A stretch of 64,000 nt of DNA from JAUSFM01 sp964343705 (GCA_964343705.1 CAYFJX010000003.1:1-64000); one strand, 5' to 3'; positions 49,367 to 57,635 are shown, numbered from the stretch's first letter. A program made the numbers and translations. The notes: a model not told the origin generated them from the sequence alone.

Positions 49367-49954
49367 TTACTGCGGCAACCCACTGTGTGTTTTAGTGGGT
49401 TGCATGGGTGCATCTTTCAATGTAGCTTCAGCATCCTTAAACACTCTGCTTCCAACAGCTTGTGCTTGGCCTTTGTACTTTCCTTGGTAGGGTCGTTCTG
49501 ATGGTTGTTGCATTCGGTAGAAAACCATTTGGCAAATACGCCGATCAGCTTGCAGCTTAATGGGGAGTGAATTTGCATTGTACAATTCCAATGTAATTTT
49601 CCCTTCAAAGCCAGGATCTACCCAGCCAGCGTTTTGTACAAACAAACCAATGCGGCCAATACTACTGCGGCCTTCAACAAACGCAATCATATCATTCGGA
49701 ATCCTAAAAAATTCCTTGGTGGTTGCAAGAACAAATGAGTGAGGGGGAACAGTTATAGTATCACCATGGAACTCTCGATATTTGATTTCAGAATCAAGTG
49801 TGATAATATCCATTTGGTTAGATTCAACAACAAGAAAATGATTGCCTAGTCTACAATCAACTGAAGCAGGTTGAATACAAGAATGATCAAGTGGATCTAT
49901 CACAAGACTGCCATCCATAAGCATTCGTTTAAGTTCTACATCAGGAAGTACCAT
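49367..49954 (-). CDS. dcd: dCTP deaminase
   Basis: 195 residues. The trimeric dUTPase-like fold shows QPASVDCRLGNHFLV, VEGRSSIGRIGLFVQNAGWVDPGFEGKITLELYN (active site Ser, Arg, Glu) and YQGKYKGQ. It makes dUTP from dCTP (some also cut dUTP to dUMP). TATA box at about 49976-49986 gives a leaderless start. The last codons lie in a strong hairpin (GCAACCCACT/AGTGGGTTGC, 49374-49402). Confidence 0.93.
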   Translation of the reverse strand: MVLPDVELKRMLMDGSLVIDPLDHSCIQPASVDCRLGNHFLVVESNQMDIITLDSEIKYREFHGDTITVPPHSFVLATTKEFFRIPNDMIAFVEGRSSIGRIGLFVQNAGWVDPGFEGKITLELYNANSLPIKLQADRRICQMVFYRMQQPSERPYQGKYKGQAQAVGSRVFKDAEATLKDAPMQPTKTHSGLPQ

Positions 49955-50066
49955 CTAAAAATTAGAAATGAGTTGTTATTATATAAAGCTAGTGTTGGAG
50001 TAAAATATATGTTTGTGTGGGGGTTAATCTGACTTCAGCAAATTCATAAAATTCTTTCTTATTTTT

Positions 50067-50136
50067 AACTACAGAGCAATTTACCAGCCTTCGGCTGGTT
50101 TAATCCGCCCCAAGGCGGTTAAAACTCTGTAGAGTT
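50067..50136 (+). ncRNA. candidate three-way-junction RNA
   Basis: CTACAGAG (50069-50076) pairs with CTCTGTAG (50125-50132). Inside are ACCAGCC/GGCTGGT with a TTC loop and CCGCC/GGCGG with a CCAA loop. The fold is stable and compact (about 70 bases) and no reading frame covers it. TATA-like AAAATATATG near 50002 may drive it. The 312-base gap between dcd and doxX holds nothing else seen. Class unknown. Confidence 0.45.
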
Positions 50137-50269
50137 AAGATGATTAAGAAACAGTCCAAGCTGAAACAAATTTTAAAATCCCTGCTTTTATTAATACTAC
50201 TTTTACTAACCCAATAACTTTATAAACCGCTCTGCCTTAAAACAACTAAAACATGGGGGTGAATACCAA

Positions 50270-50677
50270 ATGTGTATTAGTAAATATACCAAAAAATACC
50301 ATGACCAATTCTATGTTGTTATGCGAGTTCTTGTTGGTTTAATGTTCTTTAGCCACGGAGCTCAAAAGATTCTAGGATGGTTTGGTGGTACTGTTGTTTC
50401 CTTTGCTACAAGTAAGGGAATATATTTAGCAGGTCTTATAGAACTTGTAGGTGGTCTTGTTATTTTACTGGGACTCTGGAGTAGACTTGCAGCACTTGCA
50501 TCAGCAATTATCATGATTGTTGCATACGTTACAGTGCACGCAGGAAACGGTCTCTTACCAATTGTTAACAAAGGAGAACTTGCAGTTCTATACTTTGTAG
50601 CGTTCTTGATCATCTTGGCGCATGGCAATGGAAAGTGGTCTCTAGAAAAACAAATTTTTAACAAAGAAATGTTTTAA
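50270..50677 (+). CDS. DoxX-family membrane protein
   Basis: 135 residues, four membrane helices. RVLVGLMFFSHGAQKILGWFGG and LAGLIELVGGLVILLGLWSRLAA are DoxX signatures. Family members act in quinone- or thiosulfate-linked redox complexes or in oxidative defence; role here open. A TATA box and a GGGGGTGA ribosome site precede it. Confidence 0.85.
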   Translation: MCISKYTKKYHDQFYVVMRVLVGLMFFSHGAQKILGWFGGTVVSFATSKGIYLAGLIELVGGLVILLGLWSRLAALASAIIMIVAYVTVHAGNGLLPIVNKGELAVLYFVAFLIILAHGNGKWSLEKQIFNKEMF

Positions 50678-50697
50678 TTCTTTTTTCTTTTTTTTCT

Positions 50698-53289
50698 TTA
50701 TTCTTGAAAAGCTTCAGCAAAAATGTTAGTAATGTAATCACCGATTTTGAACACGTTATCACCATCTTTGTCTACATGTGCACTAACTTCAATACCAAGT
50801 CCTTCTGCTGTTTGTCGTGCTGCTGCAATGTAGCCTTGCATGTTGTCATGCTTGTCTTCAACTTCAATCTCAAGTAATGTTCCATACAGGTTGGTTAAGC
50901 TAATAAGTCTTTCAAGGTGTGTTCCTAATTCTTCTGCACTAGTTGCTGTTTCATAAACCATTTGAAATGATTCATCGTGTTGTGCTTCGATTTCTTGGCC
51001 ATGTTCATTCATAATTCTTCGCAATTGCCCACGGTACTCTGTAACTTGTGCAAGCGTTTCATTAACATTGTCTCCTGAGTAATCAAGTCTTTCTGCAAGG
51101 TTTTCCATATAACTTGCGTCTGCGTCAAATACAACTGCAAACTCATCATCTAACATGTTTTGGGGATCAACAGTTTCAAAAGCCTTGCGCATCTTACCAA
51201 GGATAACATCTCGTGCAGCTTTATACGCTACTTGATTTGCTGCAGTAATTGCTTCTTCATCAAGATTTAGTAAAACACTATAATCACTTTGTAAACTGAT
51301 AAAAGTTTCTAATTTTTCCTCACTATTTTCTGTAAAGGATGGATCTTTTAGTGCTTCAACTGACCCTTTGTAAAGGCTAGCAATCTGTGGACGTAAATCA
51401 TCCATGATCCTTTCTCGTTGTGAGCGGAACTCTGCAATTTCTAAACAGGTTTCATCAACAATTTCAGTGTTGTAACCAATTCGTGCTCCCAAGTTTTCTA
51501 GGTAGGTTGCATCTTTAGTAAATTTCTCTCCGAAAAAATTGCCTATGATTTGTGCAGGATTAACAGTTTCAAATGCATTACGCATTTCTTCCATGATCAT
51601 ATCTCGTGCAGCTTCATATACAATCTGATTTGCTGTTTTGTAAAAGTCTTTTGTAAACACAGCAGATTCTTTTGTTTGTTCACCACTTTCATCATATTCT
51701 GCTGATTCAGTAACTATTTTGTGTGTTGGGGTTGCAATCCCCATAACTTCTCCAAATGCAATCTTAATATCTGTTTCTCCTGTCTCAGTATTATGTTTTA
51801 TCTGTGCTCTTTCTACTTCAAGAACAGGAAATCTTTCACCTTCAACATGAATTCCACTGCTTTCAAACAATACTTCAGGATCTTCAGCTCTATCAACTAC
51901 ATTTTGTTGCATTTCTGTTACTTGTGCATAGTCTTCTATTGCTTCAAATAGATTGTAGGGTTCACGTTCTACTAATCCTTCATCTGTAAATGCCATTCGT
52001 GGTTGTCCGTGAGTATCTTTGTTTCTGTTTATCTCACGAGCTTTTGAATCTCTTAATCTTTCATATACTAAACCAACTGCACGCTCAATAACAGCTTGCC
52101 TTTCAGCAATACCTACTGTGATGGTTTGTACTGCTTCTGTAGCAATGTTAAGTGCAGTCATCATTTGGGGAGAAGCCACCTTGCCTGTAAATCCTAATGT
52201 CTGAGGCATATTTTCAATAGTGTATTCAAGAACTTTTTGTGCAATGGCATTTGTTATTGTGTTTGGATCATAAATCTGTGCTTGTTTTGAGTTTCTTGCA
52301 ATCTGATCGAATTGTGTTAGGTGTGCAACAACCTCTGACGCATTCTTTGTATTTTGTGCTTCATTCACATGATCATATGCTTGTAGTGCTTCCACATCAT
52401 CACTTACAAAAATAGTTGGTTGATCTTCACGTCGTTTTTCACGTTTTGTTTGTATTGCTGCAAGCTTATTATCTCTGTATGCATCTTCTGCATCCCAGCC
52501 TAGTGATTCGTTTAAACTTTCAAGCCATTCAGTTTGGTTACTCATCCATGTTTGGAATCCTTCTGATGCAAGGTGACTTGCTGGTAAGCCATCAACTGCT
52601 TTGTCCATCATTTCAAGCATCCAATTACGTGCATACATGTAGATGGCTTTGTTTGCAGTTGTAACATGAGCTCTTTCTTCATCAAGCAGGGGTGCGTACA
52701 GTACTTCATGTTCAGAAACAGGAGTCATCTCTCCCATGTCAGGTAGAACTGAAGGGAGTGGTACTTCACCAAATGGTCTACTGAAAAAAGAACTTCTGGT
52801 TATTGCTTCATATCTTCCAACCACATCTTTTACTTCTTGGTATGTGCTGGATCTTTGGTTCATTACTTCTTGAGCAAGTTCTTGTAGTTTTCCATGATAA
52901 ATATGTTTTAGTGCGTACCAGGTTGCAACTTCTTCATCAAGAATTCCATTGGTAATTTCACTTAGGTTATGTACTGCTTGCCCAAGTGCCTCAACAAGTT
53001 TTTGAGTGTCTCTATTTCTTTCAATATTTGCTAGTTGTGGGTGGAGTTTTGTAACAGTTTGAGCAGCATGTTTTCCAATAACTGACTGTGCAGCGTCACG
53101 GTCATAATTCATACCCATGAAACCTGCTCTTACGCGTCGTGAGAATTCTTCTAACTGGGGAAGGGCTGCTTCTAAGCTTGTTTCCTTGTCAGCCTTGCTA
53201 ATAAGTTCGTATAAAGAACGTGCTTGCGCTTGCTTTTCCTCATCTGTTGGAGGTGCAAGTGACTGTTTTAATCTCTGCCATAAGCCCAT
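50698..53289 (-). CDS. long helical repeat protein, 863 aa
   Basis: No catalytic motif. Near the C-terminus two copies of a roughly 130-residue helical unit follow each other: IVYEAARDMIMEEMRNAFET with SQRERIMDDLRPQI, and VAYKAARDVILGKMRKAFET with GQLRRIMNEHGQEI. Further weak relatives occur at about 220 and 340. Highly charged, no signal or membrane segment. A structural or scaffold role is the simplest guess. Confidence 0.6.
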   Translation of the reverse strand: MGLWQRLKQSLAPPTDEEKQAQARSLYELISKADKETSLEAALPQLEEFSRRVRAGFMGMNYDRDAAQSVIGKHAAQTVTKLHPQLANIERNRDTQKLVEALGQAVHNLSEITNGILDEEVATWYALKHIYHGKLQELAQEVMNQRSSTYQEVKDVVGRYEAITRSSFFSRPFGEVPLPSVLPDMGEMTPVSEHEVLYAPLLDEERAHVTTANKAIYMYARNWMLEMMDKAVDGLPASHLASEGFQTWMSNQTEWLESLNESLGWDAEDAYRDNKLAAIQTKREKRREDQPTIFVSDDVEALQAYDHVNEAQNTKNASEVVAHLTQFDQIARNSKQAQIYDPNTITNAIAQKVLEYTIENMPQTLGFTGKVASPQMMTALNIATEAVQTITVGIAERQAVIERAVGLVYERLRDSKAREINRNKDTHGQPRMAFTDEGLVEREPYNLFEAIEDYAQVTEMQQNVVDRAEDPEVLFESSGIHVEGERFPVLEVERAQIKHNTETGETDIKIAFGEVMGIATPTHKIVTESAEYDESGEQTKESAVFTKDFYKTANQIVYEAARDMIMEEMRNAFETVNPAQIIGNFFGEKFTKDATYLENLGARIGYNTEIVDETCLEIAEFRSQRERIMDDLRPQIASLYKGSVEALKDPSFTENSEEKLETFISLQSDYSVLLNLDEEAITAANQVAYKAARDVILGKMRKAFETVDPQNMLDDEFAVVFDADASYMENLAERLDYSGDNVNETLAQVTEYRGQLRRIMNEHGQEIEAQHDESFQMVYETATSAEELGTHLERLISLTNLYGTLLEIEVEDKHDNMQGYIAAARQTAEGLGIEVSAHVDKDGDNVFKIGDYITNIFAEAFQE

Positions 53290-53351
53290 AGTACTATCAT
53301 GGAAGTATCACCCCTTTATAAACCTTTCTATTTTTACTACTGCTTGGTGGT

Positions 53352-53897
53352 TTAATTCTTCCATTTAATACTGCAACCCAGCGCATTAGTCACAGGCTCA
53401 GGAACATTGTTTCCATCACGAAGTGCAGCTAGAGCATCTTGTAATTCATGTTTTTGGCCAGGGTCATCATCCTTGCCCATTTCATCAAGGCGGCCTTGGT
53501 ACACTAGTTTCCGTTCTTGATCAAACACAAAAAAGTGAGGAGTGCAAACACCACCATATTCTTTGGCTACTTCTTGTGTTTCATCATACAAGTATGCCCA
53601 GGTCATGCCAATCTCATCAGCATGTTTTACCATGTTTTCATAACTGTCATCAGGATACTGTGCTGCGTCATTACTATTAATGCCTATGAACTCTACAACA
53701 CCAGCAAAATCATCTACAAGCTTCAAAATCTTTTGTTCACATGCTATAACATACGGGCAATGATTGCATGTAAAAAAGACAACTAAGATTTTAGAAGAAA
53801 ACGCACTGAGTGTGTGCATTTTCCCATCAACTCCTTTAAGACTAAACTCAGGTGCTTGATCACCTATTTGCATTTTGTATTTTCCATCTGATTGCAT
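53352..53897 (-). CDS. thioredoxin-fold (AhpC/redoxin-type) protein
   Basis: 181 residues. GDQAPEFSLKGVDGKMHTL is the redoxin start, and the active site is FFTCNHCPYV (CxxC). VCTPHFFVFD gives the cis-Pro. It belongs to the thioredoxin-family proteins annotated as putative peroxiredoxin or TlpA-like, with no signal peptide, so it is cytosolic. It would reduce disulfides or peroxides. Confidence 0.87.
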   Translation of the reverse strand: MQSDGKYKMQIGDQAPEFSLKGVDGKMHTLSAFSSKILVVFFTCNHCPYVIACEQKILKLVDDFAGVVEFIGINSNDAAQYPDDSYENMVKHADEIGMTWAYLYDETQEVAKEYGGVCTPHFFVFDQERKLVYQGRLDEMGKDDDPGQKHELQDALAALRDGNNVPEPVTNALGCSIKWKN

Positions 53898-53999
53898 TGT
53901 TATACCTCCATTAGATTTTGTGTTGAAGTAGTTTATAAAATGGTTGTGGTGGGAAGTGTAAACGAAATGTACTTATACAGCCTGCTTTGCAACTTATGT

Positions 54000-54683
54000 A
54001 TGGTAGAAGAAACAGTGGAGTTTTCAGGATACACAGGTCAACAATACTTAACAGAAGTACGACGATTTGTACCTGGCTATGATCAAATGGTCAAGGTAGT
54101 TTCAAACCTGATTATAGAAAGTGCCCCATCTAATGTTTTAGATGTTGGTTCTGGAGTTGGGACTGTTGATGAGGCCATCTTATCTTCTTTAGCTGATGCA
54201 AAAATGACTTGTTTAGAACCAGCAGAAGCAATGGCACAAGCAACACAAGCGTCTTTGAAAAAATAGGTGGATCGTGTTCAGGTTGTTACTGCAAAAGCTC
54301 AAGATTTTTCTTTTGATAAAACCTATGATGCTGCATTTTCTAATCTCGTTTTACACAATATTCCTCATGATGAAAAAGGAGATGTGCTGGTTGCAATACG
54401 AGACTCATTAGAAAATGGAGCACCTTTTATCTGGGGAGATCTGATTAGGTATGATCGATTACAACAAGAGTTGTTGGTGGGGTACATGCATGCTCGAGCT
54501 TTTCTAAAAGGTGCACACACTGATCTTGTTTTAGAAAGTTGGAAAAAAGAAAGACATGAAGATGCCAAACTCACCATTGATGAAACTCTTGACCTCTGCA
54601 GAAAGGTTGGATTTCAACAACCGCGATTAATCTGGGAAAAACCTCAAGCCACTGCTGCCGTGTTTTATATGGCCAAATCATAA
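54000..54683 (+). pseudogene. SAM-dependent methyltransferase interrupted by an in-frame TAG
   Basis: The first part (88 codons) holds motif I, NVLDVGSGVGTVDEAIL, and ends TQASLKK then TAG at 54264-54266. The same frame continues VDRVQVVTAKAQDFSFDKTYDAAFSNLVLHNIP, motifs II and III, to 54683. Together they form one class I methyltransferase of about 226 residues. TAG ends several intact genes here, so readthrough is not the default; a nonsense mutation, a restart at GTG, or a sequence error are more likely. TATA box lies about 25 bases before the ATG at 54000. Confidence 0.75.
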
Positions 54684-54707
54684 TTCTAAAGATTATCAGA
54701 ATGGTCC

Positions 54708-54833
54708 CACTGGACAATCTGTATGTCCAGTGCTTAATTTTCATTTTTCGAAACACGTCCGGATTTACTTTTAAAGAATTAATGCTTTTTACTTTTTCCC
54801 GGAAACGTTCCGAATTTATTTCTTCACTGGACA
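54708..54833. repeat. hairpin and direct repeats upstream of the tRNA cluster
   Basis: CACTGGACA (54708-54716) pairs perfectly with TGTCCAGTG (54724-54732), and CACTGGACA recurs at 54825-54833. Between them CGAAACACGTCCGGATTTA and CGGAAACGTTCCGAATTTA are imperfect direct repeats. Minus-strand open frames across this region look spurious. Nature unknown: a decayed RNA, or a target site beside tRNA genes. Confidence 0.45.
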
Positions 54834-54884
54834 CAGGACAAGTGCGCGCGCCAGATACTTAAATGATTAAATGAAAAGAAAAAA

Positions 54885-54921
54885 GGTGGCCGAATGGCCA
54901 GGTAGTGTCCCAACAAGAATG
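54885..54921 (+). pseudogene. partial tRNA copy 1, upstream of tRNA(GAA)
   Basis: GGTGGCCGAAT then GGCCAGG and GTGTCCCAACA match pieces of the tRNA at 54955 (acceptor/D start, anticodon 3' side, variable arm) with about 25 bases missing. A perfect 5-bp hairpin TGGCC/GGCCA with loop GAAT takes the place of the D arm. A TATA-like ATACTTAAATGATT (54855) would start transcription right at this fragment, making it the 5' leader of the tRNA transcript. Confidence 0.55.
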
Positions 54922-54954
54922 TTAATTCAGCGAAATATAAAAATGTTTCCTTAT

Positions 54955-55074
54955 GCCGGGGTGGCTGAATCAGGTAAAAGCACTTGGTTGAAGGCCAGGC
55001 GGTGTCCCAACACCATGCGGGTTCAAACTGCATGTGAGGTTCGCCTCATATGGGTGAAACTCCCGTCCCCGGCG
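54955..55074 (+). tRNA. tRNA with GAA anticodon (Phe), T-loop intron, long variable arm
   Basis: Acceptor GCCGGGG pairs with CCCCGGC, D stem GCTG/AAGC, anticodon stem CTTGG/CCAGG with loop TTGAAGG (GAA at 54990-54992, G37 next). A 33-base intron (55028-55060) splits the T loop; its BHB motif has central helix TTCA/TGAA and two three-base bulges. Splicing gives T loop TTCAAAT between GCGGG and CCCGT. The variable region is 17 bases with a stem GGTGT/ACACC, a class II feature not expected for Phe; discriminator is G. Ser(UGA) was considered but breaks the anticodon stem. CCA is not encoded. Confidence 0.75.
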
Positions 55075-55099
55075 GCTTTATTTTAATGAAAAGAAATAA

Positions 55100-55140
55100 A
55101 GGCCGCACAAGCGGCAAGCACAAAAAGGTTGTCACCCTAC
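55100..55140 (+). pseudogene. partial tRNA copy 2, upstream of tRNA(GTC)
   Basis: GGCCGCACA, then GGCAAG and the anticodon-arm string GGTTGTCACCCT match the D and anticodon arms of tRNA-Asp at 55187; the acceptor end, variable and T arms are missing. Again a perfect hairpin, GCCGC/GCGGC with loop ACAA, replaces the D arm. The leader AATGAAAAGAAATAAAGG is nearly the same as before partial copy 1, so promoter and fragment duplicated together. Confidence 0.55.
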
Positions 55141-55186
55141 ATGTAAGAAAGCACAGATGATATTTAAATATATTGTATGGAAACGC

Positions 55187-55302
55187 GTCGGGGTCGCACA
55201 GTGGTAAGTGCATAGAGGTTGTCACCCTCTAGTCCAGCAATGGTCTCGGGGTTCGACCCTTATGGAGTTGCAGCTCCTTGAGCGAAACTCCCCGCCCCGA
55301 CG
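55187..55302 (+). tRNA. tRNA-Asp (GTC), T-loop intron, long variable arm
   Basis: Acceptor GTCGGGG/CCCCGAC, D stem GCAC/GTGC, anticodon stem AGAGG/CCTCT with loop TTGTCAC (GTC at 55221-55223), discriminator G as usual for Asp. A 31-base intron (55258-55288) lies in the T loop with a perfect BHB: central helix TTCG/CGAA, bulges ACC and ACT. Splicing gives TTCGACT between CGGGG and CCCCG. The variable region is 16 bases with a weak stem. TATA-like GATATTTAAATA (55159) precedes it by about 25 bases. Confidence 0.82.
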
Positions 55303-55404
55303 CCCTTTTACTCATGAACATCCTAGAACTCATATAACACTTCCAACCTATTTTGTTACTCTAATACCATAAGCTATTTAAATACATTCTTTCTGCAAAG
55401 CACT

Positions 55405-56709
55405 ATGAAACTGCCAGAATACAAGGGGAAAGAGCTCTTAAAAAGCGTGGGAATCAAGGTACCTCCAGGTATTGTAACCAACAACAAATCATACATAAAT
55501 CTGAGTTTCCACAAGAATAAATACAAAGAATTCTTTCTTGACCAGCAGAGTGTTATTATCAAGGCTCAAATACTCTCTGGCAAGCGAAAAAAAGCAGGAC
55601 TTATTGTAACATCAGACGATTACCCTGAAAGTCTCAAGCTTATTGATGAACTCTACAAAAAAGAATTCAATGGCAATGTGATTGACACACTTCTTATTGA
55701 GCGTAAACTCAGCATTGCAGAAGAATACTTTCTTGCCATTGTGTATGACACACAAACAAGGAAGCCAATGGTTATATTTTCACGCCAAGGAGGCATTGAC
55801 ATTGAAGAAGTTGCACAAGAAAACAAGCTAATCTTCTATCCCATCTCAGCACTCCATGGCCTTACTGCATACCAATCACGAGATATTGCAAAACAAGCAG
55901 GATTCAAGGGGAGAGAATTACTACAAGTTGCTTCTCTGATCAAAAAAGCATTCACGTGCTTTGAAAAGTATGATTGCCAGAGTCTTGAGATCAATCCCAT
56001 CATAAAAACTCCAAAAGGATTGCTCTTTGCAGGGGATGCAAAAATTGTGATTGATGACAATGCTGTTTCACGACAAGATACCTTCCATGATGTTACAGAC
56101 ATAGAAGACAAAACTGTTCTAAGCCCGCGAGAAATGGAAGCACGAAAAATAGATTATCATGACCACCGGGGTGTTGCTGGCAAGACCTTTATTGAACTTG
56201 AAGGTGACATTGCAATTCTTGCATCAGGTGGTGGTGCATCACTCACAGCAATGGATGCAATTCTCCAAGCAGGAGGAAAGCCAGCAAACTACACAGAATA
56301 CAGTGGCAATCCACCAAAAGAAAAAGTAAAAAAATTAACACATGTCACACTAACTCAACCAGGACTCAATGGTTGTTTAGTTATTGGTGGCAAAGCAAAC
56401 TTCACTGACATTTACGAAACACTATCTGGCTTTATGGAAGGTCTAGGGGAGCTTGAACAACAACCAAACTATCCTATTGTTATTCGACGAGCAGGACCTC
56501 GAGATAAAGAAGCCTTTGAAATGATACAAAGAATCGCAGCAGAAAAAGGTTACAACATAACATTGTACGGCGAAGACATGCCTATGTCACGAGCAGCAAG
56601 AGTCATGGCACAAAAAGTGCAAGAATACAAGCAACAAAATGGAATTGCATCATCAGTATCATCAACAGACTCAGAAGAGCCACAAGAAGAAATGAGGGTG
56701 GAACCATGA
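55405..56709 (+). CDS. aclB: ATP-citrate lyase / citryl-CoA synthetase, ATP-grasp subunit
   Basis: 434 residues, homologous to succinyl-CoA synthetase beta and the N-terminal part of ATP-citrate lyase. Features are the ATP-grasp start KLPEYKGKELLKSVGIKVP, SLEINPIIKTPKGLLFAGDAK (metal ligands), GDIAILASGGGASLTAMDAI and VIRRAGPRDKEAFEM. With the next two genes it would cut citrate plus CoA and ATP to acetyl-CoA and oxaloacetate. The tail beyond 415 is Ser/Glu-rich. Leaderless start near a TATA box; stop overlaps the next gene as ATGA. Confidence 0.87.
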   Translation: MKLPEYKGKELLKSVGIKVPPGIVTNNKSYINLSFHKNKYKEFFLDQQSVIIKAQILSGKRKKAGLIVTSDDYPESLKLIDELYKKEFNGNVIDTLLIERKLSIAEEYFLAIVYDTQTRKPMVIFSRQGGIDIEEVAQENKLIFYPISALHGLTAYQSRDIAKQAGFKGRELLQVASLIKKAFTCFEKYDCQSLEINPIIKTPKGLLFAGDAKIVIDDNAVSRQDTFHDVTDIEDKTVLSPREMEARKIDYHDHRGVAGKTFIELEGDIAILASGGGASLTAMDAILQAGGKPANYTEYSGNPPKEKVKKLTHVTLTQPGLNGCLVIGGKANFTDIYETLSGFMEGLGELEQQPNYPIVIRRAGPRDKEAFEMIQRIAAEKGYNITLYGEDMPMSRAARVMAQKVQEYKQQNGIASSVSSTDSEEPQEEMRVEP

Positions 56710-57635
56710 GTGTTATAATCAATGAGCAAACACGAGCTGTTGTCCAAGGAATGACTGGCCGAGAAGGAAAACGAGCAACAAAAAACATGATTGCCTCAGG
56801 CATACCTATCATCTGTGGAGTCACGCCTGGAAAAGGAGGTGCACAAGTTGAAGGCATTGACCTTCCAGTATTTGACAGTGTAAAAGAAGCTCGTGATTAT
56901 GACCCTTCAATTAACACCAGTGTTTTGTACGTTCCACCATTAATGGTGTATGACGCTGCACTTGAAGCAATGCATGCGGGGGTAAGCACAATTATTGTTA
57001 TCACTGAAAATGTTCCAGTAAAAGATAGTGCAAAACTAGTTGCCTACGCACGATTTCACAACTGTAAACTTGTTGGTCCTGCATCAGTGGGTGTCCTAAA
57101 CACACGCATTGGAAAACTAGGTAGTATAGACAGTGGAACAGAGACAGGTGTGTACACCACTGGAAACGTAGGTATCATATCAAAAAGTGGGGGTATGTGT
57201 AATGAAACAGCGTCAATACTGACGCAAGCAGGAATAGGTCAAAGCACTGCGGTAGGAATTGGAGGAGATGTCATTGCTGGAACCAGCTTTACTGACGCAC
57301 TAGCAGAATTTCAAAATGATAAAGAAACCGAAGCAGTTGTTATATTTGGAGAAATTGGTGGAACCTATGAAGAACAAGTTGCAGACATGGTACAACAAGG
57401 AAAATTCACCAAACCACTCATTGCATTTATCTCAGGTAGCTTTGCAGAAAGTATTGGCAGGGGCCTTGCACTTGGCCATGCAGGAGCAATTATTGAAAAT
57501 GGAAAAGGCACAGCAGCAGACAAGAAAAAAGCACTCAAAGAAGCAGGAGTGATTGTTGCAGATTTTCACGACGACATACCAATGTTAGTACAACAAGCAC
57601 TCGGAGCAAAACATGCAGTTCAAAACAGCAATTAG
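56706..57635 (+). CDS. ATP-citrate lyase / citryl-CoA synthetase, CoA-ligase (SucD-like) subunit
   Basis: 309 residues. CoA-binding Rossmann start AVVQGMTGREGKRATKNM, GVTPGKGGAQVEGIDLPVF, and the phospho-His motif LGHAGAIIENGKGTA. It corresponds to the middle of the large subunit AclA, which here lacks its citrate-synthase part. It pairs with the ATP-grasp subunit. Overlaps the next gene by 23 bases. Confidence 0.88.
   Translation: MSVIINEQTRAVVQGMTGREGKRATKNMIASGIPIICGVTPGKGGAQVEGIDLPVFDSVKEARDYDPSINTSVLYVPPLMVYDAALEAMHAGVSTIIVITENVPVKDSAKLVAYARFHNCKLVGPASVGVLNTRIGKLGSIDSGTETGVYTTGNVGIISKSGGMCNETASILTQAGIGQSTAVGIGGDVIAGTSFTDALAEFQNDKETEAVVIFGEIGGTYEEQVADMVQQGKFTKPLIAFISGSFAESIGRGLALGHAGAIIENGKGTAADKKKALKEAGVIVADFHDDIPMLVQQALGAKHAVQNSN

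Noticed and set aside
49374..49402. Hairpin as a bacterial-type terminator
   Set aside because: It lies in the last codons of dcd and is not followed by a T-run on the minus strand; on the plus strand the T-run precedes it. It may simply slow convergent transcription.
50138..50190. C/D box guide RNA (GATGAT ... CTGA)
   Set aside because: The C box does not match RUGAUGA and no D'/C' pair is present.
54264..54266. Pyrrolysine at the amber codon
   Set aside because: Several intact genes in this window end in TAG (for example livF and msrA), and the protein is not a methylamine methyltransferase.
54983..54999. Reading the first tRNA as Ser(UGA) because of its long variable arm
   Set aside because: Placing UGA at 34-36 breaks pairs 31-39 and 30-40; the GAA register gives five good pairs.
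54571..55033. Minus-strand open frames of 69-87 codons over the tRNA cluster
   Set aside because: They cross tRNA and repeat sequences, lack promoter or ribosome site, and have unlikely composition.
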